Positions 35,226-44,603 of a stretch of DNA of 64,000 nucleotides are shown in pieces. This DNA is from an uncultured Caulobacteraceae bacterium. GTDB taxonomy: Bacteria > Pseudomonadota > Alphaproteobacteria > Caulobacterales > Aquidulcibacteraceae. Every line of letters starts with the position of its first letter. Positions within the stretch are counted from its first letter, which is position 1. The notes beneath the pieces were generated by a model, which was not told where the DNA came from, did not search any database, and was given only the letters and a program-made list of their open reading frames with translations. The DNA is taken from assembly GCA_902826145.1 (NCBI GenBank), contig CADEDT010000002.1, forward strand, positions 1 through 64,000, read 5' to 3'. Position numbers and translations under genes: made by a program.

Positions 35226-35593
35226 AGCTTAGCGTCCGCTGGAGCATCGAAGACATCGAGGCTCTTGCGGTCAGTCGCACGCTAGAGTCGCCGCCATCTC
35301 CAATGATCCTCGCGGTCAAGAAGCCTGATTATCTGGGAACGAGCCAGTGGGACCTCCGATTGGGCCGCAAGACTATTCAGGCCAAAATACAGGATGCCGA
35401 TTGGCTGCGTCGTTTCCAAGCTCGTGAGGAGGATGTGCGTCCCGGCGACGCCCTAGAGTGCATGGTTGTCGTCACTCAATTGTATGGTCACGACAACGAG
35501 CTTGTTGCCGAGAGATTTGCGGTCGTAACCGTCATCAACGTATTGCGAAATCAATACACGCAAGCGCAGCTTTTTGGCGACGGCGAAGACTAG
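35222..35593 (+). CDS. Unknown protein, second gene of the two-gene cargo cassette
   Basis: The 123-residue protein is predicted mostly beta: MILAVKKPDYLGTSQWDLRL, DADWLRRFQAREEDVRPGD and ECMVVVTQLYGHDNELVAE. The WL-x-RFQ and RPGDAL elements look like a conserved core. The single Cys is not in a motif. I cannot name the family. It overlaps the first cassette gene by 4 nt and its stop shares a CTAG with the stop of the convergent winged-helix gene. Confidence 0.7.
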   Translation: MKLSVRWSIEDIEALAVSRTLESPPSPMILAVKKPDYLGTSQWDLRLGRKTIQAKIQDADWLRRFQAREEDVRPGDALECMVVVTQLYGHDNELVAERFAVVTVINVLRNQYTQAQLFGDGED

Positions 35594-36021
35594 TCGCGCG
35601 CGAGAACCCAAGTCTGACCATGCTCAGCGTTCGGCCCAGCTGGCGCAACCACGCCACGCTTGCGCAGATCGCGGAGCGCTGCGCGCGCCGCCTCATATGC
35701 CTCGCGGCCAATCCGCAGCGCGGGCTTGCCCTTGCTGAGCAGGATCGCGCGAGCGAGGTCCTTCGTGCTCATCGCCTTGCCTTGCGCGGCATGCAGCGCC
35801 GCCAGCACGAGGCGCGTGTTCTCGCCACGCTTGGCGCGCTTCGCCATCGGGCGCGTCGGTAGCGCTTCTATGAGGATGTCGGGCGACATGATCCGCAGCG
35901 CGGAATCTATGTGGCTGAGATTGATGCGCAGGATTTGGACTTGTGCCTCAGCCTGCATGATTTCCCGGACTAGTAGGTCTCGCTTACGGCGGAGACCGGC
36001 AACCGCTTGTTCTTCGGCCAT
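35590..36021 (-). CDS. Coiled-coil plus winged-helix-like accessory protein
   Basis: The 143-residue protein has an N-terminal coiled coil (about 5-45, RRKRDLLVREIMQAEAQVQI), a basic linker (PMAKRAKRGENTR) and a C-terminal helix-turn-helix region (about 68-130, LVLAALHAAQGKAMSTKDLA ... RAALRDLRKRGVV). Proteins of this plan are frequent on plasmids and integrated elements of alphaproteobacteria, and are probably DNA-binding. It ends convergent with the cassette (4-nt overlap) and starts just inside the right inverted repeat. Confidence 0.75.
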   Translation of the reverse strand: MAEEQAVAGLRRKRDLLVREIMQAEAQVQILRINLSHIDSALRIMSPDILIEALPTRPMAKRAKRGENTRLVLAALHAAQGKAMSTKDLARAILLSKGKPALRIGREAYEAARAALRDLRKRGVVAPAGPNAEHGQTWVLARD

Positions 36022-36054
36022 GCCCTCAATGTGAGGGGCGGTCGCTCAGGATTC

Positions 36055-36079
36055 TCCCGCGCTTGCGCCAAGATACCGG
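36055..36079 (-). repeat. Right terminal inverted repeat
   Basis: Exact reverse complement of 32302-32326. It is followed directly by AGAGGG, as on the left side. Confidence 0.85.
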
Positions 36080-36329
36080 AGAGGGCGGACCTCCCTGCTC
36101 GCCGTGGGCGCCTGGGTGTCGGAGCCAAAGAATCTCCTCCCACTCAGAGCTGGCGATAAATCATTCACGGGAACGCGCGGACGATTGTCCGATTTCTTCC
36201 CTGCCTTGCCTTCCGGACGCTGAAGCGCGTTCCCGCCCTCTGCTTCTTAACCGCAACGCGTTCGCGTGTGCGGCGCATTGGCCCGCGTCATGCGACGCTG
36301 GCGCCAACCCTTTCTGGAGTTGCGCCAAT
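36080..36329 (+). other. Gene-free region with a long structured palindrome
   Basis: There is no gene. An 11-bp perfect inverted repeat, CGGGAACGCGC (36168-36178) with GCGCGTTCCCG (36225-36235), encloses 46 nt that contain a second small hairpin (CGGAC/GTCCG at 36178-36191, sharing one base with the outer arm). It could be a structured RNA element in the leader of the pentapeptide-repeat gene. There is no T tract. Confidence 0.45.
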
Positions 36330-36866
36330 ATGAAACGCGCCGCGTTGATCGCTTGCCTTTTGGCGTTCACCACGCCCGCTTTCGCGCAAGCCCCGTCCGC
36401 CACAGGCGGGCCAATCACCAACCAAGCCGAGCGCGACGCCATCGCCGAGCGCGTTCGCGGCGGCGCGAGCTGCGCCAATTGCGATCTCTTCCAGATCAGT
36501 CTCGCTTACCAATCAATCGCCGGCCGCAACTTCTCGGGCGCGCGCATCCGCCAGGCCGATCTCTCGCTCGCCACAGCCGACCGCGCCCGCTTCCACGGCG
36601 CCAATCTCTCGCTGACCAATCTCTTCGGCGCACGTCTTTCCAGCGCCGACCTCACCGAAACCAATCTCGAAGGCGCAACATTCGTCGGCGCCTACCTTGG
36701 CGGCGCGCGCTTCAACGGCGCGGTGCTCACCGGCGCGAATTTCTCAGGTGCGGAACTCGCCAGCGCCGTTGGTATTACACAAGCGCAATTGAATACTGCG
36801 TGCGGCGATGCAACGACCACGCTTCCCGCCGGAATGACTATCCCCGCTTGCGGTAACAACCAGTAA
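36330..36866 (+). CDS. Secreted pentapeptide-repeat protein A
   Basis: The 178-residue protein has a signal peptide (MKRAALIACLLAFTTPAFA). A cysteine pair (CANCDL) opens about eighteen pentapeptide repeats of the A(D/N)LxX kind (IRQADLSLATADRARFHGAN and following). It closes with TQAQLNTACGD and LPAGMTIPACG. The repeats form a right-handed quadrilateral beta-helix. The four cysteines suit an exported protein with disulfides. Start ATG 36330 with GGAG 10 nt upstream; the open frame upstream is intergenic. The next gene is a paralogue. Confidence 0.85.
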   Translation: MKRAALIACLLAFTTPAFAQAPSATGGPITNQAERDAIAERVRGGASCANCDLFQISLAYQSIAGRNFSGARIRQADLSLATADRARFHGANLSLTNLFGARLSSADLTETNLEGATFVGAYLGGARFNGAVLTGANFSGAELASAVGITQAQLNTACGDATTTLPAGMTIPACGNNQ

Positions 36867-36903
36867 CAATTCTCGCTTACTGCATGTTCACTGGCGCGAC
36901 ATC

Positions 36904-37476
36904 TTGGGCGCGCCTACGCCCGGCGCCGTGCTGACACATTTTCGCCCAGCCGCTTGCGCGGCGGCCGTCCTCGTGACGGCTTCGGCGAGCCAGGCGCTTG
37001 CGTTCTGGCCGTTCGGCAACGGCGCGCGCATCGATCTCGCGCCCGCCTACGGCGGCGTCTGCGAAGAGTGCGATCTGTCAGGCCGCATCCTCGCCGGTGC
37101 GAAGATGTCGAACTCCAACTTCAGCCGCAGTGATTTCTCGAACGCTGTGCTCGCTCGCGCCGACGCCTCGCATTCGGAATTCGAAGGCGCCGACTTCACG
37201 CAAGCCGATCTCACGCGCGTCCGATTGATTGACGCCTCATGCCCACGCGCTCGCTTCGAACGCGCCCGCCTCGAAGCCGCCAACGCACGCGGCGCCAACT
37301 TCACGCGCGCGAACTTCGCTCACGCCGACGTCACGCGCATGATTTTCGAAGACGCCAACCTCTCCGGCGCCGATCTCCGCAACGCCCGCGGCTTAACTCA
37401 AGCGCAACTCGACCAAGCCTGCGGCGACCGCCGCACAAGGCTGCCGCGCGGCATGCGCGTCGAGCGCTGCGGCTAA
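36904..37476 (+). CDS. Secreted pentapeptide-repeat protein B (paralogue of A)
   Basis: The 190-residue protein shares the plan of protein A: a hydrophobic N-terminal signal (AACAAAVLVTASASQALA), a CEECDLSG opening, about twenty pentapeptide repeats (e.g. FEGADFTQADLTRVRLIDAS) and a TQAQLDQACGD, LPRGMRVERCG ending. The start is uncertain: the frame opens at TTG 36904, with a GTG at 36928 as an alternative. The matching ends show it arose with protein A by duplication. The role is unknown. It overlaps the convergent GFA gene by 4 nt. Confidence 0.8.
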   Translation: MGAPTPGAVLTHFRPAACAAAVLVTASASQALAFWPFGNGARIDLAPAYGGVCEECDLSGRILAGAKMSNSNFSRSDFSNAVLARADASHSEFEGADFTQADLTRVRLIDASCPRARFERARLEAANARGANFTRANFAHADVTRMIFEDANLSGADLRNARGLTQAQLDQACGDRRTRLPRGMRVERCG

Positions 37477-37961
37477 GCCTTCGGCGGCGGCAGTTCGTCC
37501 TCAGGCATTTTTTGGAATTGCGTCAGCTCGGGATCGAGGGTGATCCACGGCGAAGCTTGCAAAACATACGCGTGCGCCACCAGCGGCAGGGCGAGCGGCG
37601 CATCCAGTGTCGGCGCGAGCACGGCACGGAAATCGGGGCGCGCGTCGCGCTCCGCCCACACCCATGTCCCACAACCAGAACAGCGCCGCGTACGCACGGC
37701 GTGGCCACCCTCTGCACCGCGCTCAAACACCAAGGTGTCGCCCGAAAGGATGTGAAACGCGTCGGTCTTCACGGTGAAAGCCGTCGTAAACGGCGCGCCG
37801 CTCAGCTTTTTGCAGGAGTCGCAATGGCAATGCCCGCTCCAGATCGGCGCGGCGTCGCAACGATAGCGCACGGCGCCGCAGAGGCACCCGCCCTCAAACG
37901 GCGCCGGCATCTGCGCGAGAATTTTGAGAGCGGCGCGAAGGCGTTGAAAATCGATCGCCAC
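37473..37961 (-). CDS. GFA-family zinc protein downstream of aspS
   Basis: The 162-residue protein has Mss4-like/GFA zinc motifs: GGCLCGAVRY, HCHCDSCKKLSGA and RCSGCGTWVW. I use the GTG start at 37961, because GGAGG lies 5 nt upstream and the gene then begins 11 nt after the aspS stop. The internal ATG at 37910 has no ribosome site. It is probably co-expressed with aspS. The substrate is unknown. Confidence 0.85.
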   Translation of the reverse strand: MAIDFQRLRAALKILAQMPAPFEGGCLCGAVRYRCDAAPIWSGHCHCDSCKKLSGAPFTTAFTVKTDAFHILSGDTLVFERGAEGGHAVRTRRCSGCGTWVWAERDARPDFRAVLAPTLDAPLALPLVAHAYVLQASPWITLDPELTQFQKMPEDELPPPKA

Positions 37962-37972
37962 GCGCGCCTCCG

Positions 37973-39775
37973 CTAGCTCTTCGGCTGTTCCGCGATCCGA
38001 ATGCTCAGCTCCTTGAGCTGCTTCGGCGTCACTTCGCCTGGCGCGTTCATCATCAGATCCTGCGCCTGCTGATTGAATGGGAAGACGATGACTTCGCGGA
38101 TGTTGTCGACGCCGGCGAGCAGCATGACGATGCGGTCCACGCCCGGCGCCGAACCGCCGTGCGGCGGCGCGCCGAAGCGGAACGCGTTCAGCATGCCACC
38201 GAATTTTTCCTCGACGACTTCGCGGCCATAGCCCGCGATCTCGAACGCCTTGATCATGATCTCCGGCTTGTGATTGCGAATAGCGCCCGAGCTCAATTCG
38301 ACCCCATTGCAAACGATGTCATACTGGAAGGCCGTGATCTTCTCGATCGTCTCGCGATCGCTGGGATCAAGCTTCAAGAAGGCTTCGTGATCATAGTTCG
38401 GCATCGAGAACGGGTTGTGGGAGAAGTCGATCTTCTTCTCCTCCTCGCTCCACTCGTACATCGGGAAGTCGACGATCCAGCAGAACTTGAACTGCTCCTT
38501 GTCGGCAAGGTTCAGCTCATCCGCGACCTTGTTCCGCGCCAAGCCTGCGAACTTGTAGAAGGCACTAGGATCACCCGCGACGAAGAACGCCGCGTCGCCA
38601 ACCTTCAAGCCAAGCTGCTCGCGAATGGCCTGCGCTTTTTCCGGTCCGATGTTCTTCGCGATCGGCCCCGCGCCGCCTTCCTCGCCCTCGCGCCAGAAGA
38701 TGTAGCCCAAGCCCGGCTGGCCTTCGGACTTCGCCCACGAATCCATTCGGTCCGCGAACGCGCGCGAACCGCCGTTTGGCGCGGGCACCGCCCAGATGGC
38801 GTTTTTCGGATTCTCGAGAATGCGCGCGAACAGACCAAAGCCGCCGCCACGGAAGTGATCACTGACGTCGCTCAGCACGAGCGGGTTGCGCAGGTCCGGC
38901 TTGTCGGAGCCGTACTTCGCAATCGACTCCGCATACGGAATGCGCAGGAATTCACCGGCCTTGGTGACGCGCTTGCCGTTGGCGAATTCCTGGAACACGC
39001 CCGCCAACACCGGTTCGATCGCGTTGAACACGTCTTCCTGCGTGACGAAGCTCATCTCGAAATCGAGCTGATAGAATTCGCCCGGCGAACGGTCGGCGCG
39101 TGCGTCTTCATCGCGGAAGCACGGCGCGATCTGGAAGTACTTGTCGAACCCCGCCACCATCAGCAGCTGCTTGAATTGCTGCGGCGCCTGCGGCAGCGCG
39201 TAGAACTTGCCGGGGTGCAAACGCGACGGCACCAGGAAGTCGCGCGCGCCTTCCGGAGAAGACGCCGTCAGGATCGGTGTCTGAAACTCGGTGAAGCCCT
39301 GATCGATCATCCGCCGGCGCAGCGACGCAATCACTTGGCTGCGCAGCAGGATCGAACGGTGCAGCTTTTCGCGGCGCAGATCGAGGAAGCGATACTTGAG
39401 CCGCAGCTCCTCCGGATACTCTGGCTCGCCGAACACCGGCAGCGGCAGCTCCTCTGCCGCACCCAAAACCTCAAGCGCAGTCGCATGCACTTCAATGGCG
39501 CCCGTCGGTAGATTGGCGTTGACGGTCTCCGCCGTGCGCTCGATCACCTTGCCGTCGATCTGAATGACGCTTTCCGCGCGCACGCGCTCGGCCGCTGCGA
39601 ACGCCGCCGACGACGGCGCGATCACGATCTGCGTCAGCCCGTAATTGTCGCGAAGGTCGATGAACAGGATGCCGCCGTGGTCGCGCTTACGATGCACCCA
39701 GCCGGAAACGCGCACATCCTTGCCAGCGTCAGTCTGACGGAGAGCGCCGCAGTTGTGGGAACGATAAGCGTGCAT
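37973..39775 (-). CDS. aspS: Aspartyl-tRNA synthetase
   Basis: The 600-residue class II synthetase has an N-terminal OB-fold anticodon-binding domain ([20 protein letters not shown]) and motif 2 containing [21 protein letters not shown] bacterial GAD insertion follows, and motif 3 is [16 protein letters not shown]. Length and the insertion are typical of the bacterial type, which in organisms without asparaginyl-tRNA synthetase also charges tRNA-Asn. Confidence 0.97.
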   Translation of the reverse strand: MHAYRSHNCGALRQTDAGKDVRVSGWVHRKRDHGGILFIDLRDNYGLTQIVIAPSSAAFAAAERVRAESVIQIDGKVIERTAETVNANLPTGAIEVHATALEVLGAAEELPLPVFGEPEYPEELRLKYRFLDLRREKLHRSILLRSQVIASLRRRMIDQGFTEFQTPILTASSPEGARDFLVPSRLHPGKFYALPQAPQQFKQLLMVAGFDKYFQIAPCFRDEDARADRSPGEFYQLDFEMSFVTQEDVFNAIEPVLAGVFQEFANGKRVTKAGEFLRIPYAESIAKYGSDKPDLRNPLVLSDVSDHFRGGGFGLFARILENPKNAIWAVPAPNGGSRAFADRMDSWAKSEGQPGLGYIFWREGEEGGAGPIAKNIGPEKAQAIREQLGLKVGDAAFFVAGDPSAFYKFAGLARNKVADELNLADKEQFKFCWIVDFPMYEWSEEEKKIDFSHNPFSMPNYDHEAFLKLDPSDRETIEKITAFQYDIVCNGVELSSGAIRNHKPEIMIKAFEIAGYGREVVEEKFGGMLNAFRFGAPPHGGSAPGVDRIVMLLAGVDNIREVIVFPFNQQAQDLMMNAPGEVTPKQLKELSIRIAEQPKS

Positions 39776-39886
39776 CGGAACTCCAGCGGTCTGAATCAGA
39801 ACAGCGCCACTATTTTGCGCGGAAAGCGCATGGCTGGCGCTCGCTTGTCAAGGCGTCAACCCGGCCGGCACCAAGCGCAAGCTGCT

Positions 39887-41344
<1,458 letters not shown>

Positions 41345-42196
41345 CTATGGGGCGGGCGGAACGACGTCGGCGGAGGCTTCCGCCGCTTCCTTCCTAGATC
41401 GGGCCCGCTCGATTGCCGCCACGATCCAGATCGAAATCTCGTAGAGCAGGTAAACCGGCACGGCCATGACGAACATCGAGATGACGTCGTTGGGCGTCAC
41501 CAAGGCCGCGAATGCAGCGATGCCGACGATGGCGTAGCGGCGGCCCTTACGCAGAAGCGAAGACGAAACGATCCCGACGCGGCCAAGCAAAGAGAGCACG
41601 ACCGGGAGCTGGAACATCAGACCGAAAGCCAGGACCAAGGTCGTCACCAGGCCCATGTATTCTTCGACTTTAGGCAGGTAGGTGACGCGTACCGGCCCTT
41701 CGGTGACTTCCTGCGTCAGCGCGAAGTTCAGCGCGAACGGCATGGCCACGTAGAAGACGAACGCAGCGCCCAGCGCGAACATGGCAGGCGCCGCGACGAG
41801 GAACGGCGCGGCGGCCGCGCGTTCCTTGCGATAGAGGCCCGGCGCGATGAAGGCGTAAGCCTGCCAAGCGATGATCGGGAACGCGAAGACGATGCCCCCG
41901 AACAAGGCGATCTGCATCTTCACCGAGAAGAAGCCGAAAGCGCCGGTGTTGATGAGCTGGATCGACTCGCCCGCGCGTTCGGGATGCGCATGCGCCATCG
42001 CCGTCTGGAACGGCTGGGCGAGGAACATGAAAATCGGATCGACGAAGATGAAGCAGCCGATAAAGCCAATGACGACGGCGGCCACGACCGTGACGAGGCG
42101 ATTGCGCAGCTCGGCCAAGTGGTCGAGCAGCGGCGCACGCGAGGCTTCAATTTCCTCGTCGTCGGTAAGCTGTTTCTTCTGGGCCGCCGTATTCAC
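41345..42196 (-). CDS. tatC: Sec-independent translocase subunit TatC
   Basis: The 283-residue protein has six membrane helices, the N-terminal LLDHLAELRNRL signature and the AFIAPGLYRKER periplasmic loop. TatC recognises the twin-arginine signal and opens the Tat pore together with TatA and TatB. It overlaps tatB by 4 nt. The amidase at 8926-10071 is a likely Tat client within this window. Confidence 0.97.
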   Translation of the reverse strand: MNTAAQKKQLTDDEEIEASRAPLLDHLAELRNRLVTVVAAVVIGFIGCFIFVDPIFMFLAQPFQTAMAHAHPERAGESIQLINTGAFGFFSVKMQIALFGGIVFAFPIIAWQAYAFIAPGLYRKERAAAAPFLVAAPAMFALGAAFVFYVAMPFALNFALTQEVTEGPVRVTYLPKVEEYMGLVTTLVLAFGLMFQLPVVLSLLGRVGIVSSSLLRKGRRYAIVGIAAFAALVTPNDVISMFVMAVPVYLLYEISIWIVAAIERARSRKEAAEASADVVPPAP

Positions 42197-42654
42197 GGCG
42201 CGCTCCGCGCAATCGGCGCGACATCCGCGTGTTCAGGCACGCCGACAGGTTTTGCAGCCCCTTCATCGGCCGCTTTTTCAGCTTCCACGTCAGCGGCTGG
42301 TTCAACTGGCGCTTCAAGCGCCGGTGTTTCAATGGGCGGCGGCGCCGGAATGGCGGGTTGCGATTTGATGCCGGCGTAGTCTTCCAGCGTGGGCAGCGGC
42401 TTGGTCAGCTCGTTGCGGATTTCTTGCAGCGACGTGGTCCGGCGGAGCGCGTCGACTTCACGCTTCAGTTCGTCGAGCTCTGCTTGGCGCGCGAGTTCAT
42501 CGAAGCCGGTGCGGAATTCTTGCGCCATGCCGCGAAGCTTCGCCGTCCAACGGCCGATCTTTCGGAACAAGAGCGGCAGGTCTTTCGGCCCCACCACAAT
42601 GAGGGCGAGGATGCCGAGAATGACGATTTCGTTGAAGCCAAGACTTGGCAGCAT
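42193..42654 (-). CDS. tatB: Sec-independent translocase subunit TatB
   Basis: The 153-residue protein has an N-terminal helix (FNEIVILGILALIVVGPKDLP), an amphipathic helix and a long acidic, Pro-rich tail. It works with TatC in signal-peptide binding. It is 17 nt downstream of tatA and overlaps tatC. Confidence 0.94.
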   Translation of the reverse strand: MLPSLGFNEIVILGILALIVVGPKDLPLLFRKIGRWTAKLRGMAQEFRTGFDELARQAELDELKREVDALRRTTSLQEIRNELTKPLPTLEDYAGIKSQPAIPAPPPIETPALEAPVEPAADVEAEKAADEGAAKPVGVPEHADVAPIARSAP

Positions 42655-42671
42655 GGCGGTTTACCGCGCGC

Positions 42672-42893
42672 TTAGTTCTGCGCGTTGTCCTTCTGCCGTT
42701 CGCTGGACTGGTCGCGAACCTGAGGCGCTGGGTCTTGCGCAGGCGGGGTCTGCTCGTCGCTCAGGCCCTTGCGGAAGCCCTTAATGCCTTCGCCGAGGTC
42801 CTTCATCAGGCCGGCGATACGGCCCGGGCGGCTGAACAGCAGGAACGCCAGCACCAAGACGATCAGGAGCGGGATAAGCCCAGGCATATGCAT
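42672..42893 (-). CDS. tatA: Sec-independent translocase subunit TatA
   Basis: The 73-residue protein has a single membrane helix (LIPLLIVLVLAFLLFSRPGR), an FxxGxxxFRxG-like amphipathic helix (LGEGIKGFRKGL) and a disordered charged tail. It forms the Tat pore. The start may be ATG 42893 or ATG 42887. It lies between scpB and tatB. Confidence 0.94.
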   Translation of the reverse strand: MHMPGLIPLLIVLVLAFLLFSRPGRIAGLMKDLGEGIKGFRKGLSDEQTPPAQDPAPQVRDQSSERQKDNAQN

Positions 42894-42937
42894 CGAACGG
42901 GTACTCCAAACTTGCGGATGGCGTCGGGAGGGACGCC

Positions 42938-43666
42938 CTATTCGTCTTCCAGATGATCCACGAAAAAGCTTGCCGCGTCGTCACCTGGCGACAGTGGTTC
43001 TTCGTCGCTGGCCATGTCCTCGCTTGGGCGCGGGACGTCAATGCCCTGCGCCGCGCGGGGATCGAGGAGGCCGAGGGCCTTCAGATCGTCCTTGCCCGGG
43101 AGAGCGTCAAGCGAGGCCAGGCCGAACTGACTTAGGAACGCATCCGACGTGCCGAAGGTGAGCGGCCGGCCGGGGGTCCGGCGGCGGCCCCGCGGCCGGA
43201 TCCAGCCGATCTCGAGTAGGAGCTCCATCGAGCCGCGCGAGAGGCTGACGCCCCGGATTTCCTCGATTTCCGCGCGGGTCACCGGCTGGTGGTATGCGAT
43301 AACCGCCAAGGTTTCCATGGCCGCCTTAGGGAGCTTGCGGGGCGCTTCGCGGGTTTCGGCGAATAGGCTTGAGAGGTCAGGCGCGGATTGGAAGCGCCAG
43401 GCGCCCCCTGCCTCGACCAGCTGGACGCCGCGCTCGGCATAGTCGGCTTTCAGCTTCATCAGCACGGCGGCAACGTCGACGGCGGGACCGAGCTTTTCGC
43501 CCAGCGCTTTAGCCGTGATGGGTTCGCCGCCGGCGAATAGCAGCGCTTCCGCCGCGCGGATGGCGTCGACGCTCGGTTCGGCGCGTGGGCGGTCGCCGCC
43601 CTCGGTGAAGGCGTCTTCGATGCGGCGGATGGTGTCCGCCAGCGGTGGATCGTTGTCGGCGCTCAT
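42938..43666 (-). CDS. scpB: Segregation and condensation protein B
   Basis: The 242-residue protein has two winged-helix domains and the RKLPKAAMETLAVIAYHQPV segment, then TRAEIEEIRGVS, diagnostic of ScpB. It forms the SMC-ScpA-ScpB condensin. It overlaps scpA by 4 nt and the two are translated together. The N- and C-terminal tails are Pro/Glu-rich. Confidence 0.95.
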   Translation of the reverse strand: MSADNDPPLADTIRRIEDAFTEGGDRPRAEPSVDAIRAAEALLFAGGEPITAKALGEKLGPAVDVAAVLMKLKADYAERGVQLVEAGGAWRFQSAPDLSSLFAETREAPRKLPKAAMETLAVIAYHQPVTRAEIEEIRGVSLSRGSMELLLEIGWIRPRGRRRTPGRPLTFGTSDAFLSQFGLASLDALPGKDDLKALGLLDPRAAQGIDVPRPSEDMASDEEPLSPGDDAASFFVDHLEDE

Positions 43667-44478
43667 TTCAACTCATTCTGCAGCGGACGCGCGCGCACGA
43701 ACAGCGGCGCAAACGCTTCGGCTTGCCGGAGTTCGAGCTTGGACTCACGTGCGAGTTCGAGCGCCGCGCCGAACGTCGAGGCGAGATAGCTCTCTGGGGG
43801 CGGCGCATCGGGGCCAGACTCCGTGGCCTGAACCACCGCGTCGATCGAGCGCCATTCCTCAAGCTTTGTCAGCGCCTGTTCGAGCCTCTTACGCGCGGTC
43901 TCCAGCGGATAGGCCCGGCGCACAAAAGTGCGGTACGCGCGCTTGCGGATGCTCTTGGAGCGTTCGGCGCAGTAGGCGTTGAGCAGCTCGTAGAGATCGG
44001 CGCGCCAGACGACGTTCTTGGTGAGCACTGTTGGCCGCGGCTGGCCGTTTAAGAACACATCGCGATTGAGCTGCGGCTGCTCTTCGAGCTTCTTCGCGGC
44101 AGCGCGTGCGATGGCGAGGTTCATGAGCTTTTGCCGAAGCGCTGCTTCCAGCTGCAGCGGATCGGGTTCATCGGCAGAAAGCTGAGGTTTGGGGATCAGC
44201 AGGCGTGACTTCAGCAGCGCGAGCCACGCGGCCATCACCAGATAGTCGCCCGCGATCTCCATGTTGTGAGCGCGCGCGGTTTCGATGAAGCCAAGATACT
44301 GATCGGCGATCTCGCCGACCGAGACCTTGGCGATATCGATCTTCTTGGAGCGCGCCAGTTCGAGCAGCAGGTGCAACGGCCCCTCGAACGCATCGAGCGC
44401 CAGCAAAAGCGCGTCGCGCCCCTCCGCCTCCTCGGCTGCGCCGAGGTCGAGTTCGATGGTGTCGGTGTCGTCGCTCAT
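43663..44478 (-). CDS. scpA: Segregation and condensation protein A
   Basis: The 271-residue kleisin has the N-terminal SMC-binding region (FEGPLHLLLELARSKKIDIA) and the C-terminal winged helix. It links SMC heads in the chromosome condensin complex. First gene of the scpA-scpB-tatA-tatB-tatC-serS run, divergent from rnd across 125 nt. Confidence 0.95.
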   Translation of the reverse strand: MSDDTDTIELDLGAAEEAEGRDALLLALDAFEGPLHLLLELARSKKIDIAKVSVGEIADQYLGFIETARAHNMEIAGDYLVMAAWLALLKSRLLIPKPQLSADEPDPLQLEAALRQKLMNLAIARAAAKKLEEQPQLNRDVFLNGQPRPTVLTKNVVWRADLYELLNAYCAERSKSIRKRAYRTFVRRAYPLETARKRLEQALTKLEEWRSIDAVVQATESGPDAPPPESYLASTFGAALELARESKLELRQAEAFAPLFVRARPLQNELK

Positions 44479-44603
44479 TGCGGTTCCGGGCGGACTACTA
44501 GCCTCAAATGTCTCAAAAAATAAGCCAATTCCCTGCCTTTAGGGCGTCCTTACCGCCGCTGCGCGCTTGACCCAGGCCCCGGCGCGCCTCAACCAGCCCT
44601 TTC

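Larger units (their letters stand above)
32302..36079. mobile_element. Putative IS1595-family transposon with cargo genes
   Basis: Identical 25-nt inverted repeats (32302-32326 and 36055-36079) bound 3.8 kb holding an intact IS1595-type transposase and five other genes. Immediately outside both ends is AGAGGG (32296-32301 and 36080-36085); an 8-nt GGAGAGGG is present at both ends, but the right copy overlaps the repeat by 2 nt. Joining the flanks restores a 6-bp palindrome, AGGTCC...GGACCT, around the duplicated bases, which suggests an empty site in a hairpin loop. IS1595 elements make 8-bp duplications and some carry passenger genes. Exact ends are therefore uncertain by 2 nt. Confidence 0.7.

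Noticed and set aside
32294-36085. Clean 8-bp target-site duplication with symmetric ends
   Set aside because: GGAGAGGG is present at both ends, but accepting it makes the terminal repeats differ by 2 nt; only the 6-bp AGAGGG abuts both perfect repeats, so I do not claim an exact duplication length.
38159-39511. 450-residue forward frame inside aspS
   Set aside because: Antisense shadow of a conserved synthetase; no start signal or domain.
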